Source of the DNA: Gnetum montanum
Taxonomy: Eukaryota; Streptophyta; Gnetopsida; Gnetales; Gnetaceae
Direction of reading: 5' to 3'
Length of the DNA stretch: 64,000 nt
Assembly: GCA_015680685.1 (NCBI GenBank)
Contig: MNCI01009467.1
Location: 51,330-115,329 of the forward strand
The position numbers and the translations under genes were made by a program. Under the pieces are notes generated by a model that worked only from the letters and a program-made list of their open reading frames with translations, searched no databases and was not told where the DNA came from. Shown piece by piece: positions 1 to 12,049 of this stretch (the first letter of the stretch is position 1; each line of letters begins with the position of its first letter).

Positions 1-425
1 TAATCCAAATTGGTAACCTGCAAGTTGTAAACAGCATGAGATCTTCCAAAAATTTTGTGAATGGGTTATAAAAAATACAAAATAAAATAAATCTGTCAAA
101 TTTTGCATTAATCAGAGTACATTGTAAATTTGTTCACAAACTTGAAACTTATGGACATTAAAAATAAATAGAAAATTGGCCCTTCAAAGTTCATATAAGA
201 TGGGGATATATGCACTCTTACGTACATAGGGTTGTCTTCAGCTTTATAAATGGATGTGTAAATTCATGTAGGCTGCTGTTTAATTTGGTTATTAGGCAGC
301 CAGATTGTCCATAGGTCTGAAATGAGCATCTTTGAAGTAACATAACCTTTGCGAATTGTTCTCTGGCTTTAATTTATTAAATTAAATAAAATTACCCTAA
401 GCATAAATATTTTAAAAGAGCATAC

Positions 426-3400
426 AAGCATCTGCACAGGACCATCTGAGTTAATAGCCGGTTCAGGTATGCAACGAATGATAGCTTCAAAAAGAGGTCC
501 AAGGTCACTTCCAATATTCTCTGGGGCCAATCCAGCTTTTCCTTTAACACCACTTGCATACACAACTTGAAAATCACACTGCATGTGTATATGAAAACTA
601 TGTGAATATAAAACAAGTTACACTAGAAAATCAAAGTATTTGTGCCAATTAAGGAAGTTATGAATGGAAGAATCACCTGCTCATCAGTAGCTTCCAACTC
701 AATAAATAGCTCAAATGTTGCATTCACAACATCTTCAGGACGAGCAGTTGGTCTGTCAATCTTGTTGACTACAACAAGAACAGAAAGTCCACATTCTAAT
801 GCCTTTTTCAAAACAAACCGTGTTTGTGGCATTGGCCCCTCTACAGAATCAACCTAAATGTCATAAAAAAGTGCTTAAATTAACATCATTCTTAACAGAA
901 AAAAACCAAAGGATACAAATAAATGAAACAACAACTTCTTTATAGTATTAATAATTTAAATAGTGAGCTTATGCTTCCAAGAGGAGTTGAAAAATGGGNN
1001 NNNNNNNNNNNNNNNNNNNNNNNNGGGGAGCAACGGATGCTGAGCAAGCTAGTGGGGGTGCAGCAAGTGTTGGAGGTGGCAGAGTGGACCAGGCGCTGCC
1101 AGGTTGAGTAGAGTCCTTGAGGAGGGTAGCTCGAAGGGCGGGTGGTGGCTGAAGGGGTGGTGGAAGGCAGCGCACCTAGGAGCACAAAGGGAACGGTGGG
1201 AGGGGCTGTGGTGCTGCCAGGTGGAGAGGAAGGTTTCGAAGCTTGCTCACGGGAGGGAGGCATTATGAGGCTTAAGGTAGGGCACCCACCAAAGGGGGCA
1301 TTGTGGGCTTTGTGGCTTAGCCTAATGGACAAGTTCGTGTCGAAGGCTGTGCACCCTAGGATGGATCTTATTCAACACTAGGTTGCTACGGCTTGGGGAT
1401 TGGAGAATGTGCGGTGCGGAGTCTAGCAAACAAAGACAGAGGAAAACAAGGAGCACATGCTGCTAGGGGGACTGTGGTTTTACGAGGCCCATGGTTTGGC
1501 TCTTGCGTTGTGGAAGCTGGGGGCCCACCATGATGTGAATCTCTTCAATCGGGCACCAATATGGGTCTAGTGCCCTTGGAGTTCTAAACACTAGGTTTTC
1601 TGAAGTTGTTGGTTGGTATGTTTGGAGAGTTTATAAAGTTTGATGCTTTCGCTGCCTCGATGGACAGAATGGGATATGCCCAGTTTTGTGTTTGGAAATC
1701 GTTGGGGTCTAAGGACCATGTTAGTGAAGTGGTTTTGGACATGGTGTCAGGGGAAGAGCAAATAAGGGTTCAATTTGAGAATCTGCCAATGGTGAAGCCA
1801 GTGCAAAGAGCAGCACCGCCTACTACGTGTGTGATTTGTGGGAAAGGGCATTTGATGGTGGACTGTCAAGTCTAGCCGAAGGGCCCACCGCACTAGTCAT
1901 AGGGTGAGTGGAACGTTGTCAGGAGGAAGTGCCATGTGGTAAAGGCAACGCCACCTATGGGTCAAGCAAATGAGGTCGTACCCAAGGTGCCAACCGTGGA
2001 GGGGATCGTTGGAGAGAGGTCTACGACAGGGCTATCACCTTGATTGTTTATTTTAGTTATGGATCTATTGCAGAGTTACTATATGGCGGAGGGTATGCAA
2101 GGGCTAAACGTTGTTAGGGTCCACTGCCTTGCTACCCATTATGCTGATGATACGATTCTTTTTTCTTGAGTGGTCATTCCTCAAGTTGTGGTGCTTAAGA
2201 AGGCCCTCGAAAGGATAGAGTTGGAGCTAGACCTCAAAATCAACAAGGGAAAGTCTACTATACATTTGACCAATACCACGGCACTGATGGGGGGAAGGAT
2301 TGTGCAGCTACTGGGAATCTTGCTAGGTCAACTACAGGACTCATATTTGGGGATGCTGATATTTGATTGGCAACTTAAGAGAGCGTGGTTGGGGCTAGTT
2401 GAGAGATTATGAGCGAAGACGACTCATTGGACTAACAAGTTTCACACTAGAAAAGGGAAAATGCTACTAGCTTCAACTGTGCTTATGGCTACAGCCAAAT
2501 TTGTTGCTTCCATGGTTGTCCCACCGACTAGGGTTATTCAGAAGATAGACTAGATCATCCAACAGTTTGTCTGGTTTGGTGGCACGGATGGGAAGAAGCT
2601 CCACTTGGTGTGTTGGGTGTTGACAGTGAGGTTGCGAATGGTTGGGGGAATCAAGCTATTGTCCTTCCAAGATGAGGTTAAGCTGGGCATGTAGCGTCTG
2701 GTCAACAAGTTCATGGATCAAGAGGATGGGTAGGTGACGTGGGTGAGGTTGCTACAACAGAAGTATCACAAGTGGGAGGCTGATGCTAGGAGCTCATAGT
2801 TATGGAAAAATATGTGCAAGCATGTTATGGAGATGGAGGCAATGGCGCTGCTGGGTAAACATACTTCGGAGATGATTAAGGACATGCACCCACTGATGGT
2901 TGGGTGGAACGATGTCTGGCAAGGGAGGTTGCCAAAGAAGCCTAAGGCTTTCATATGGTTATCATGCATAAGGCGTTGCTAGTGTGGGAGCTCTTACGAG
3001 TGTTGGGGATAAATATAAATACCATTTGCCCCCTTTGTTCTGCTAAGGCCGACACGCTTGAACATTTTTTATATCATTGTAAGTTTATGCAAGAGGTCTG
3101 GAGGGTGGCAGAGCTTTTGCCTCCAATAAAAATTAGTGGAGATTCCAAAGCGCTGGTTGTGCTATAGGCAAGATGGAAAAGTAGGAATCATTTGGTTTTC
3201 CATGAGCAAAGGCTACTTGCGCTGATTTCTGTTGCCAAAGCTGGGCTCCATTTGTGGGCTAAAGTAGTGCACAGTATGGGGCAGGGATTGATTTTTGAGC
3301 CGACTGTTACGGAATTTGCAGGGAACACTGAGCTTTGGGAGATGATTGTGAGGCTGGGCTAGGTCAAAATGCTCTAGTGTATTGAGGAAGAGATTAGGCT

Positions 3401-6400
3401 GCCTACAGAGAGCTTTTTCGATAACTGGGTTGGGGAAGAAACTATGTTTAGGGGCATACGGATTAGGGTGATAGAGATGGTGCTGGAGGAGGTGTTGGGG
3501 GTGCCGGCCAAGGGGGAGCTTACTGCCCCAATGCTCAACCATCAAACGTACGCTGCTAAATTTTTTCAAGGCATGGTGTCACAGACAGCTAGCAGACACA
3601 TTCATAAGGCAACAATGGTTGTGGTTTGGCAGAAGGCGGCGATGTTGATTGACCAGTATTTTGTGCAATATGGCTACCCCCACAAGCTCGTGGGTGTCCA
3701 TTTTGCTTTTTTAAGGTGCCTGAAGCATGGAATTAGGGTTAACATGCCTTAGTTTTTTCTAGATTCCCTGAAACAAAGGCAACCTGGGAATCATCTGGGG
3801 GTGATCTTGGCAATATGGAGATCGGGGTTGACAGAGGTTCCTAGGCAGCTGAGGGCAGAACCTCAGTTGGTGTATCAAAGGTGGAGCAGGTGGGCCAGTT
3901 AAGGGGCTCAACTACTAACAGCAAAGAAACAAGAGATGGAAGGCAGGGGAGTGACAACTAGTGGTACTGGGCGGGATGAGAAGCTAGGGACCTCACAAGA
4001 GGTGGAGTAGGAAGGATATACGCATGCTGCTAAGCTTCAAAAGTGGATAGACGAGGCTTGCCAGCTCACAGTAGAGTAGGCACAAGACGAGGAGAGGGCA
4101 GTGTGGGAAGCCCAATGGAAGAGAATGCACATGGAGGTCCAAAGAGAGGTGGATCTTCAACAGGTTCAAGACATGTAGCAAATGGGGAACCTGTTGGAAA
4201 GGCATGTGGCGAAATTAATGCAATTGATGGAGTTGCACTGGAACAGGCAAGAGAATTTCACAACACAAGAGGATCAAGGTGCACCAACGCAGACGCCGCA
4301 AGCAGATAGGGATGAGGATGAGTCTCAAGGGTCGGCGTCTACAAGAACACTAAAGGGGTAATGTCTAGGCTTTGGATTGGGTGGTTGTCTGGATTGCGTG
4401 TGGGTCTTGTATGGCCCTAGCCCTAGCTTTTGCAATTGGTATCTTGTAGTTAATGCATGGTTATAAGGACGGGTCCAGGGGTCTAGTCATAGTTCTAGCA
4501 GGGTAGTTTTGGGGCTATCTTTCTATTTTGCTAAAAGCTAAGAGGGTTGAGCTTGGGTTTCATGCCCCTATACATAATTTTTTGAGTTAATTTATCTCAA
4601 TATTTTCTCAAAAAAATAATTTAAATAGTGTAACCCCCTGTTTTTGAGTTTTTGAGGTTTTGAGCCCTGAGCTTTTCACGTTTTGAAATCTGCGGTTAAG
4701 AGGGGTACCGAGGCTTCCACCTCCTCCCCTTCCTAGTGGGCCATCCCTGATGTCCCTTTTATTTGTATACTTGTGTACCATAATATACAACCCCGAACAT
4801 TGTCTCAAAAAAAAAAAAGTGAATGATGAAAGAAGATGTTACACAATAGTTTTAGCTTTATAAATAATTAAAAGTTCCAAATCTAAAATTACTAAAATCC
4901 AATTCATGATGGAAGAGTAGCCAATTGGTGGGCGATATTCATAATGGATTGGCAGGGCTTCTTAGAGATAGATAGTAAAATATTTACCATGTTCAATGGT
5001 ACAAAAACGGTGTAGAGTTCATCAAGGAATAAGTGACCTACACAGGAGGGAGGAAACAAGTACCGGTTGCCACTGTGTGTTGGAATGATACTTTGAAATA
5101 ACATACTAGGAAACGGGAAAGCCAAGAAGTTGGAAAAACCAAAGAAAATTAAACTTCGTGGCATTTCAAAACTGCTGAATCTTTGAATTTTGAGTTAACA
5201 TGACATTATCAGTTTTGTGAGTATTAATTGATAACCCATATTGAAAAGAGAGCCCTTTCTTGATGATTAGAACATTCAACTAGAATGCATTAGGTACAAA
5301 GTTCAACTCCATAGGTACCACCTTGGGAATCGTAAAAAATTTACGTTCAGCTTGATGGCAAGTACGAAGTCAAATTACCTGTCTACCTTAATGGGTTACC
5401 TCGAAGGCTCAAACTGCTAGAACTAGAATAAAGATGATGATGATGATGAATTGATAAGCCATATACATTCAAATAATAATAATAATAAACAGCACCTCAT
5501 ATTATGAGAACAACGAATAAACTATCGATGCTAAAATATTGGAGTGAGTTTTATTGAATCAGGAACTTTTCAGACCCACATGACCTCATCTGGTACAAAC
5601 CTGAAATGCGCAAAAGCATGCTACATTTTGCCAATTGTGTTTGGAACAAACAAGTTGATGATTTCTTAAAAGACATATATATTTCTTTTACCACTAAAAA
5701 TTCAGAAACTACATACAATTATACATACTTTGAAGGTAGAAGTTAAATAATACAAGATTGACCCATAAGAGCAAGGGAAATTGACTGTACCACAAGAAGA
5801 ATACCTTCCACCATGTTGAGGACGCGCTCTACTTCCCCTCCAAAGTCTGAATGACCAGGTGTGTCAATAATGTTAATTTTGACACCCTTGTAGCGGATAG
5901 CTGTATTTTTGCTCAATATAGTTATTCCCCTCTCCCTCTCTAGTACATTAGAATCCATGATTCTTTCTTGAACAGACTGATTCTCACGAAAGACCTGTAA
6001 ATAATCATGTAAATTGCATGGAGAAACTGCAAATGATTTTTCTATTATAATATTTGCAGCAGCCAAACTTTCCGTTTAAAGGACAATTAGGAAGAAAACA
6101 AACAAGAGAAACTTTCATGACAGCAGAGAACCTTCGCTTGCTTCAGCATTGCATCCACTAAAGTTGTCTTCCCATGATCAACGTGTGCAACAATTGCTAT
6201 GTTTCTTATATCTGTTCGTACCTTCAATCGTTTCTTTTCATCCACTGCCACAAAACAACTTTTCTCCGCTCAGTTTTCAACAAATTCAAATAAAACAGGT
6301 TCTTCTTAATTATTTAATATTTTTGAGCACTTGGCAAAGCAAAAACTTGGATAGGAAACACCTAAAAAGTACTCGTCAGTAAGATATGGACACAGCAAGC

Positions 6401-6726
6401 AATCTTCTGACAGGTGAAATCAAAGACAGTCCCAAAACCAACGATAGCATTCAGAAACTAAATTAAATACCTTCAAGTTCTGGGGCTGAAACTGAACATT
6501 TTGTTGCCTTGAGCGGGGATTTCTCGAGGATTTTGATACCTGAATTGGAAGTCCTTGAAGACCGTAGGAAATCAAACTTAAGAGAGGTTTTGTCGGGATG
6601 TCTGATTCGCCATGGTAAGCCAGAGAATTTTTTCCCCAGCGAGTGCACCTTTGCATAGGAATCTAGGGAATGTGAAAAAGCAAGAGGAGCAGGAGCAGCA
6701 TGATGCAGCTTCAAAGAGGAGGCCAT
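426..6726 (-). CDS. TYPA: Chloroplast TypA/BipA-like translational GTPase, first five exons (partial)
   Basis: Nuclear gene for a plastid TypA/BipA GTPase, a ribosome-associated factor of the EF-G/EF-Tu class (SVR3-like in Arabidopsis). Exons on the minus strand: 6471-6726, 6132-6244, 5791-5994, 677-853, 426-578. All introns are GT-AG and phases agree (intron 1 phase 1, the rest phase 0), giving the first 301 residues; the family has about 600-680, so the 3' half lies left of base 1. Residues 1 to about 88 are a Ser/Lys/Arg-rich, acid-poor leader, fitting a transit peptide. G1 is AHVDHGKTT (exon 2), the switch segment RERGITI and G3 DTPGH are in exon 3, G4 NKID in exon 4, and SGVKG with the following conserved GLAPENIG-type region in exon 5. 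The start at 6726 heads the leader; an in-frame Met at 6798 would add 24 residues. No stop or frameshift is seen in the exons, so the gene looks functional. Confidence 0.93.
950..965. repeat. Target-site duplication, left copy
   Basis: AATAATTTAAATAGTG at the 5' boundary of the intronic LINE; the identical 16 bases recur directly after its A-run at 4615-4630. Confidence 0.9.
1606..1875 (+). pseudogene. LINE ORF1-like fragment with zinc knuckle
   Basis: An 89-codon open stretch ending in a Cys-rich motif [13 protein letters not shown] (spacing CX2CX3HX4C, one residue short of the canonical CX4H). In plant L1 elements such a knuckle closes the ORF1 RNA-binding protein. It starts inside a longer decayed region, so its true start is unknown. 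Only about 270 bases separate it from the RT box, so the normal endonuclease region has been lost. Confidence 0.6.
2041..2412 (+). pseudogene. LINE reverse transcriptase fragment (YADD)
   Basis: Translation in one frame gives a segment with YADDTILF (2140-2163), one stop (TGA about 2167), then a typical post-YADD sequence with a stretch like [13 protein letters not shown] (residues after the catalytic box that form RT motif D). It continues weakly in other frames to about 2950. The N-terminal half of RT is absent. Confidence 0.75.
2955..4361 (+). pseudogene. LINE ORF2 C-terminal part: RT zinc-binding domain plus extra module and coiled coil
   Basis: One reading frame runs from about 2955 to the stop at 4359-4361 with several internal stops. 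It opens with the plant RT zinc-binding domain: [18 protein letters not shown] and then the W..RN..F tail. Most plant L1 proteins end soon after; here about 380 more codons follow in frame. They hold a hydrophobic helical segment around 3600-3800 with the motif GIRVNMP, then a Glu/Gln-rich coiled-coil-like stretch (about 4041-4200) and a Ser/Asp-rich end. The extension looks like the putative plant transposon-protein module also present in the two Ty3/gypsy 3' or antisense genes of this window; this is inferred from motif spacing only. Confidence 0.65.
4615..4630. repeat. Target-site duplication, right copy
   Basis: Second copy of AATAATTTAAATAGTG, immediately after the A-run ending the LINE. 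The first one or two A residues cannot be assigned to tail or duplication. Confidence 0.9.
4631..4819 (+). mobile_element. Short poly(A)-ended LINE 3' fragment
   Basis: GC-richer 190-bp piece ending in CTC plus an A12 run, directly abutting the right TSD of the larger LINE. It looks like a 5'-truncated retroposon tail. A clear duplication of its own is not seen; only AGTG could be shared on both sides. Confidence 0.45.
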
Positions 6727-9540
6727 GGCTGTACACACCCCAGCCTGGGAAGCCAAGCTCGTAAACGTAGAGCTTATATTATATTTCTGTCCACACAAAC
6801 AAGAAAGGTAACCGCAAGACCATCTTGGTGGGTCGAATCTAAGATTAACGTGCCAGATGGTTCTTCCTGCTCCAGGAATTCCAGCAGTGTGAATGTGCCT
6901 TTTCTTGGATCCCGTACTGACGAAACTGGAATCCTCAATTGCTCCAGCGACAAAATTTCAAGGTCTCCACTCATTTTCGTATTTGAAGGATAAATGTTAG
7001 CATACCCTTCAAGTAAATTTTAAGACTCTTCTTTGAAAAGTGTAATGGTATGCCAATATGATTTTAACATTGTTTTTTAATACAAAGTGAAAAGTGTAAT
7101 GGTATTGTAATCAAGTTTGAAATTATGGAATAATCTATGAACATTTTTGTTCTTTAATTCAAAGAAAATAAATAAATAAAAGATAGATGAATTAATTAAA
7201 AGGTCATTAGCATTGTGTAATAAGATCGTAATGAAACAAAAGTAAAAAGGAGAGTTCAATTAGATTATTCTACTAATGACTTGGGGTTCAATTCTACTAA
7301 GTAGCATTGAGTTATAAACTTCTATAAATCTTAAGGTGTACCTATGTTTCAATTATTTTGAGATCCATAGAAAAACACTTTTGAAAAGTGGAATAATCAT
7401 TATCATTGTTTACCTTTATCCCATTTATGATCGGCTTGCCCTTAAGAACAATAATTAAAATAAAACACATAAATAATAGAATTCCAAGAAACCTTAATAA
7501 AATAGATAAGAAAACATAAAAGAATAAAAGAAAGAAAGAAATAGCAACAAAACATAGAAAAAAAATCATGATTGCAACCAACAACTATTAGCACTTTACT
7601 TTTGCATTGTGCTTTGTTGTGTTCTTAAGCAGAACACATAAAACACAGTTGATGCAAGCTTTGAATGGAGGTAGCTTGGCAAAACACATAAGATATCATG
7701 AATGTAGGTCAAACATTAACATAGCAATAAACCCCTTGTACAAGATACACTTGATGTATATCAAAAAAGAGGATCATATGCACTTGGCATTATCTTCATG
7801 CAAAAATGATAAACAATAAGGTTGTTATATCAAAAGTACTCCTAATAAAATTTAATGCAAAACAAACAACCAAATCACCAATAAAAATTGCTCACTATAA
7901 CTATTATTATCATATGACACACACATCGATATGGGGGAGTGTCAACCCCAAAAGAAATTTTATTAATCAAAGACACACACATCAATATGATCCTTTGCAC
8001 TATCACCATGTCTTGAATTTCATCAACAATACAACTAGCATCATGCACTAAATTTAAACATCATACATATCAACACAATATTGCATCAACATATGTTAAT
8101 TAATTATCGCCATTATTATTTTCCTTCTTATACCATAGTAGAAATGCTACTGTCCTTTTCTAATGATGGTAAGTTTGGCTCTTCTTTTTCTATAAAAATT
8201 TTTCAAAAAAAAAAAAACTTCTTCTATTAGGTAAAATAGTTTAGAAGGATTAAGGATGACTTAACTTTTGGGGATGTCAAACTTGAAATAACTATAATAT
8301 AGATACAACACAAGATATATAGTCCAAATAGAACTTTAGAACTTAGCATTACTATCATATCTCGTACCAAGATGTCATGGATAACATCAAATATACGTAA
8401 CATTCGATGTTATGCATAAAGAATGCAGCAAGGCAACTGCAAAAGGAAATGAAAAGACTATTTTATTAATGTGAAAATAATATATGTTACCAACTAGAAG
8501 GGATATCTAGTCACCTTCCTACTTCACTTAGCACTCATTACTCACCATTGATGGCTCCACAACTCCATGTTGGCATAACCTCTAATTTCTAGGTATAAGT
8601 ACCTTAGGTCAAACCTCCAAAGGTTACCTCAAGAGACATGCTCATTATTACAACATGCCCTTTTAAGTTTTATTACAATTTGCCCGTTCAGATCTTATTC
8701 CAATAATGACATAATTTCTTACAAAGTGACACCATCTTTGTTACAAAATGACTCCATTTGGGAATGGGGACGTGACAATTGCCCACTAGAACCAAACCCA
8801 TGACTTAGAGCTTTCAAATCAAATATCTTACCACTAAGCAAACACTTCATTATCAAGAAGGGCTGAAATTTTGACCCTCTAGTTCATATCACTGTTCTTT
8901 CTACCTCATTCAACTTGGAATCAAATTTTATTTTATTTAAACTAATGGTGTTACCTATTGGTAAGCAAGGATAAAACTTGCATATAGAGCTTAAAATTTT
9001 AACATTAACCTTCATTAGTATTAGCATGTCTCTTAGAGCTTTATATAGAATGCAAGTTGTACAAATTTTGTATAAGTTTAAACATCCACCTAAGATGTGT
9101 GTGTACAAAAACACACATAATACAACTTGCATATATAAGTATGCAAGCAAGTCACAAGTATAAAAACATATGCAAGTATATTTTCTTCGTGCAATTACAC
9201 AATCAACAAACTATCTAAATTTCATTACCAATCACACTAATGAAAACTTTCTTTCAGCTAAGCATGAATCACATTATGGAAAGATTTCATTATAACAAAT
9301 AAAGCAAGCATTTTGTTAGGCATTGTATTAGTCATGAAATTAAGGGAAACTTTAGCCAAAGCATGTATAAATTTCTCATGGCAACTTTTGGACTTTGTGC
9401 CTCCTCTCAACAATTAAATAATAGTACCAATAGCATGTAGAGAGAATGAGAATTGAATGAATCTTATAGTAAGCTTTACTTTTCCATTGATCTTGCTTTA
9501 TTTTCTTTACAACCATACCTGTAAAGATCTTTGTGAAGTT
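6727..9540. other. TypA upstream region and AT-rich intergenic DNA
   Basis: The first few hundred bases upstream of the TypA start (6727 to about 7070) should contain its 5' UTR and promoter; no distinct TATA box could be assigned. Beyond that the sequence is AT-rich with short spurious frames only. No recognisable protein, RNA gene or element was found. Confidence 0.5.
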
Positions 9541-9545
9541 TTATA

Positions 9546-9704
9546 GGATACATGTATATGCTAAGCATAGCTGTGAAAGTTTTGAAATCTTTTCTAAATT
9601 CTTATCTAAAGCATGTATGTGTAAAGCATACCTGTGTGTTTTAGAATTTGAAATTTTTTTTCTAAATTCTTGTTTGATGCATGTATGTGCAAAGCATGAT
9701 GAGG
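9546..9704. repeat. Imperfect tandem repeat, about 65-bp unit
   Basis: Two full units and a partial third. Each starts near GCATGTATGTGTAAAGCAT and ends with TTTCTAAATTCTT. The open frame across it is Cys/Phe-rich only because of the repeat and is not considered a gene. Confidence 0.7.
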
Positions 9705-9944
9705 ACATCACCTAGCTCCAATGTAATCCTCAATGTATCTTGGGTATGTGTGTATGTTGTTTGTGTGTGTCTTCTTGTGTTGACCTTTTGGTGATGATTC
9801 CAAGGTGTTTTGCCATGTTTGTGAGTGTTTTAGACTTATTTTGATGAGCCTAGGAGGTTCTAGGGGCTATGGGGACTTGTTTGGAGGTGTTCAAAGGTTT
9901 CAGACCTTAAAACGAGCATTTTTAATTTTGACCCTAGCAAGATA

Positions 9945-10060
9945 GCCATCTATCCTAACAATTAAACGTCTAAGCTACATGATAGACATCTAACTTGATT
10001 TATAGACATCTACTCTGGCATCTCTAAACTCAGGATAGACATCTATTGTTTAGACATCTA
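9945..10060. repeat. Cluster of TAGACATCTA-like decamers
   Basis: The motif (A/T)(T/A)AGACATCTA or close variants occurs about six times in 115 bp. Spacing is irregular, about 15-25 bases. The surrounding sequence to about 10500 is purine-rich and resembles the leader of a decayed element, but no LTR ends were found. Confidence 0.5.
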
Positions 10061-12049
10061 ATGCAAATTTTAATAAACATCAAATCAAATGACAAATTGG
10101 AGGGAAGATGAAAGGTCACACCAAGAAGCTATACATAAGAGAGAGAAAAGAGAGATTTGAGAGGTCTCTTGAGAGCTTGTATAAGAAGTGTTTGAGTGAA
10201 AGGCAAGGGAGAGCACTTGAGAGAGGTTAAGAGAATCTCTTATAAGTGTCTTGTCTTGAGCTTTTGCTACATTGTCAGCAATTGAGGATTGAGAGGGGAC
10301 ATGTGTGATCTCTAAGATCCTTGGGAGAGGTTTGAGTTGAGCTTCGCTTCTCATTTTTTATGTAATTCTCTACATATTGAGAGTTTTCTTATAAAATGGA
10401 GAATTTTCTCTAAATCATTATCTTATTCTTGCTTCTAAGTTAAATTTTGCTTAGAAAGCTTGTGGAATGGATCCTTTTTGGAGTCTATTGAGGTAGGCTT
10501 CACATCAAAGCATCATTGCATGCTTTAGAGTTTGAAATTCTTTTCCTATTTGTTATTGTGTAATGAAGTGTGTTTTGCCTAGACTATTAACACATGGACA
10601 TCACATTAGATCCCTAACATATGCACATCACATTTCTTACATACACACATTACATATCATACATTCTCGTATCATTTTTTTATTTATCCATATATCATGC
10701 ATAAGTTGTTTACACATTCTTCTTACATGCATACATGTTGTCATTTAGGTCATTCAATTATCATAAATCATCCAATTTAATATAACTTACATCTTGTTCT
10801 AATCCTTTCTTCCAAGATTTCTTTTAAGTTGATTGCAAATAATCCAACACTAGCATCCATGGCATCTCATCCTATAAGAACATATATAATACTAGAACTA
10901 TAGTGAACACTTCTTTCCTAGCTCAAAGAAGATTTAGAAGATTGACTAGTTTAAGTCCCAAGATCACTTCAAAGAAGTATTGATTTTATTGTACTAAGTT
11001 AGAAAGGGGCTTAATCATATTCCAAGATGCAATCGAGGCTATGAAAACATTTGAAAAGCTACATGGAATTTTTCCATTTTGTCTTGATCCTAAAATTCCA
11101 ATTGAACTTCCTACTTGGTAGGAAGATGAACTTGTAAAATAAAAGAATATCAAGTTGGTAATGAACGAACTATGATAACCATGATTGCTTCTAATTCAAA
11201 GATAAATTAATAGAATCATGATGCCAATCAAGATGTAGTTGTTAAAGAGATCAATATGGATTAAAAGGAAGGTGATAATATCAATCCTTTTCTCATTCAC
11301 AATCCCAACCTTACTAAGGCCAAAATTTCCATCTTAATTTCATTGAGAAACTATATAGCACAAATAATTATAGTAAAAACATTCTCTATTTTTCAATTCC
11401 TTTTGAAATACATGTTAGTCCTTTCTCATTTAGTATACTTTGTACCAATCCTCCCACCTTAATGTCTACCTTTACTCAATATACATAAACATACCATATT
11501 GAATTATTGTAATTACTAGCACCATAATTCATCTTCCTACTTCTACTAGCATAACAAAGTCTACTATTTTGTTTCAGCTAATACAAGCTCTTGTTAAAGT
11601 TGTGGCAATAAAAGCTTTGAATTTGGTCTAGAAATCTTCAAAATTATTTGGGAAAGGATTATTTTAGCATCGAAATAGATCGAAGGATTGATTTGGATTG
11701 TTTAAATATCAAATTTAGTGCTACTTGCTACTTTTGATTCTTCTTGATAGAGAGAATGAGAGAAGAGATGAATTAGTGCTATAATTTATTATTTAATTAT
11801 TCATCATTATTAATAACATCATCAAAGAACATCAATTCATTACAAGCTTCAAGGTTTCTTTTATTTATCAAGGTCTTCTTCATTATACAAAGGAGAGGAA
11901 GGGCTTCCTACTTATAGAAATGGGTATAGATAGAAAAAAAAAATTTGTTGGATGAAAAAGAAGAAATTTGGACAAATTTGGACTCGTTTATTATAAATGA
12001 TATAGAAAGATCCCATATATTCTTCACATTTAATTCAAAGAAAGAGACA
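10061..12049. other. AT-rich DNA, possibly the 5' part of a decayed LINE
   Basis: Translation shows only short fragments. Because the RT relic starting near 12050 runs in the plus direction, its 5' part may extend into this stretch, but no endonuclease or ORF1 motif could be identified. Confidence 0.35.

Larger units (their letters stand above)
966..4614 (+). mobile_element. L1-like LINE, decayed and internally deleted
   Basis: Non-LTR element inside TypA intron 3, antisense to the gene. It is bounded by a 16-bp direct repeat (950-965 and 4615-4630) and ends in a short A-run, the hallmark of target-primed reverse transcription. The order is an ORF1-like zinc knuckle (about 1827-1866), the RT active-site box YADD (2140-2151), a reverse-transcriptase zinc-binding domain (about 2938-3090), then an unusual C-terminal extension to a stop at 4359-4361. 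The endonuclease and the first half of RT are missing between about 1880 and 2040, and stops are frequent. A 26-base N run (999-1024) lies near the 5' end. Confidence 0.85.
854..5790 (-). other. TypA intron 3, 4.9 kb, enlarged by LINE insertions
   Basis: Donor GTACAG follows exon 3 and acceptor TTTAG precedes exon 4, joining LLV to VDSVEG exactly as in the TypA family. Most of its length is a LINE in the opposite orientation (966-4614) plus a second poly(A)-ended fragment (4631-4819). The rest (4820-5790) is AT-rich, with short (GAT)n near 5433-5450 and (AAT)n near 5474-5488; no gene is seen there. Confidence 0.85.

Noticed and set aside
7806-8051. Small His/Asn-rich frame in AT-rich DNA
   Set aside because: No homologue recognised; contains repeated ACACACATC words and no start context, so likely chance.
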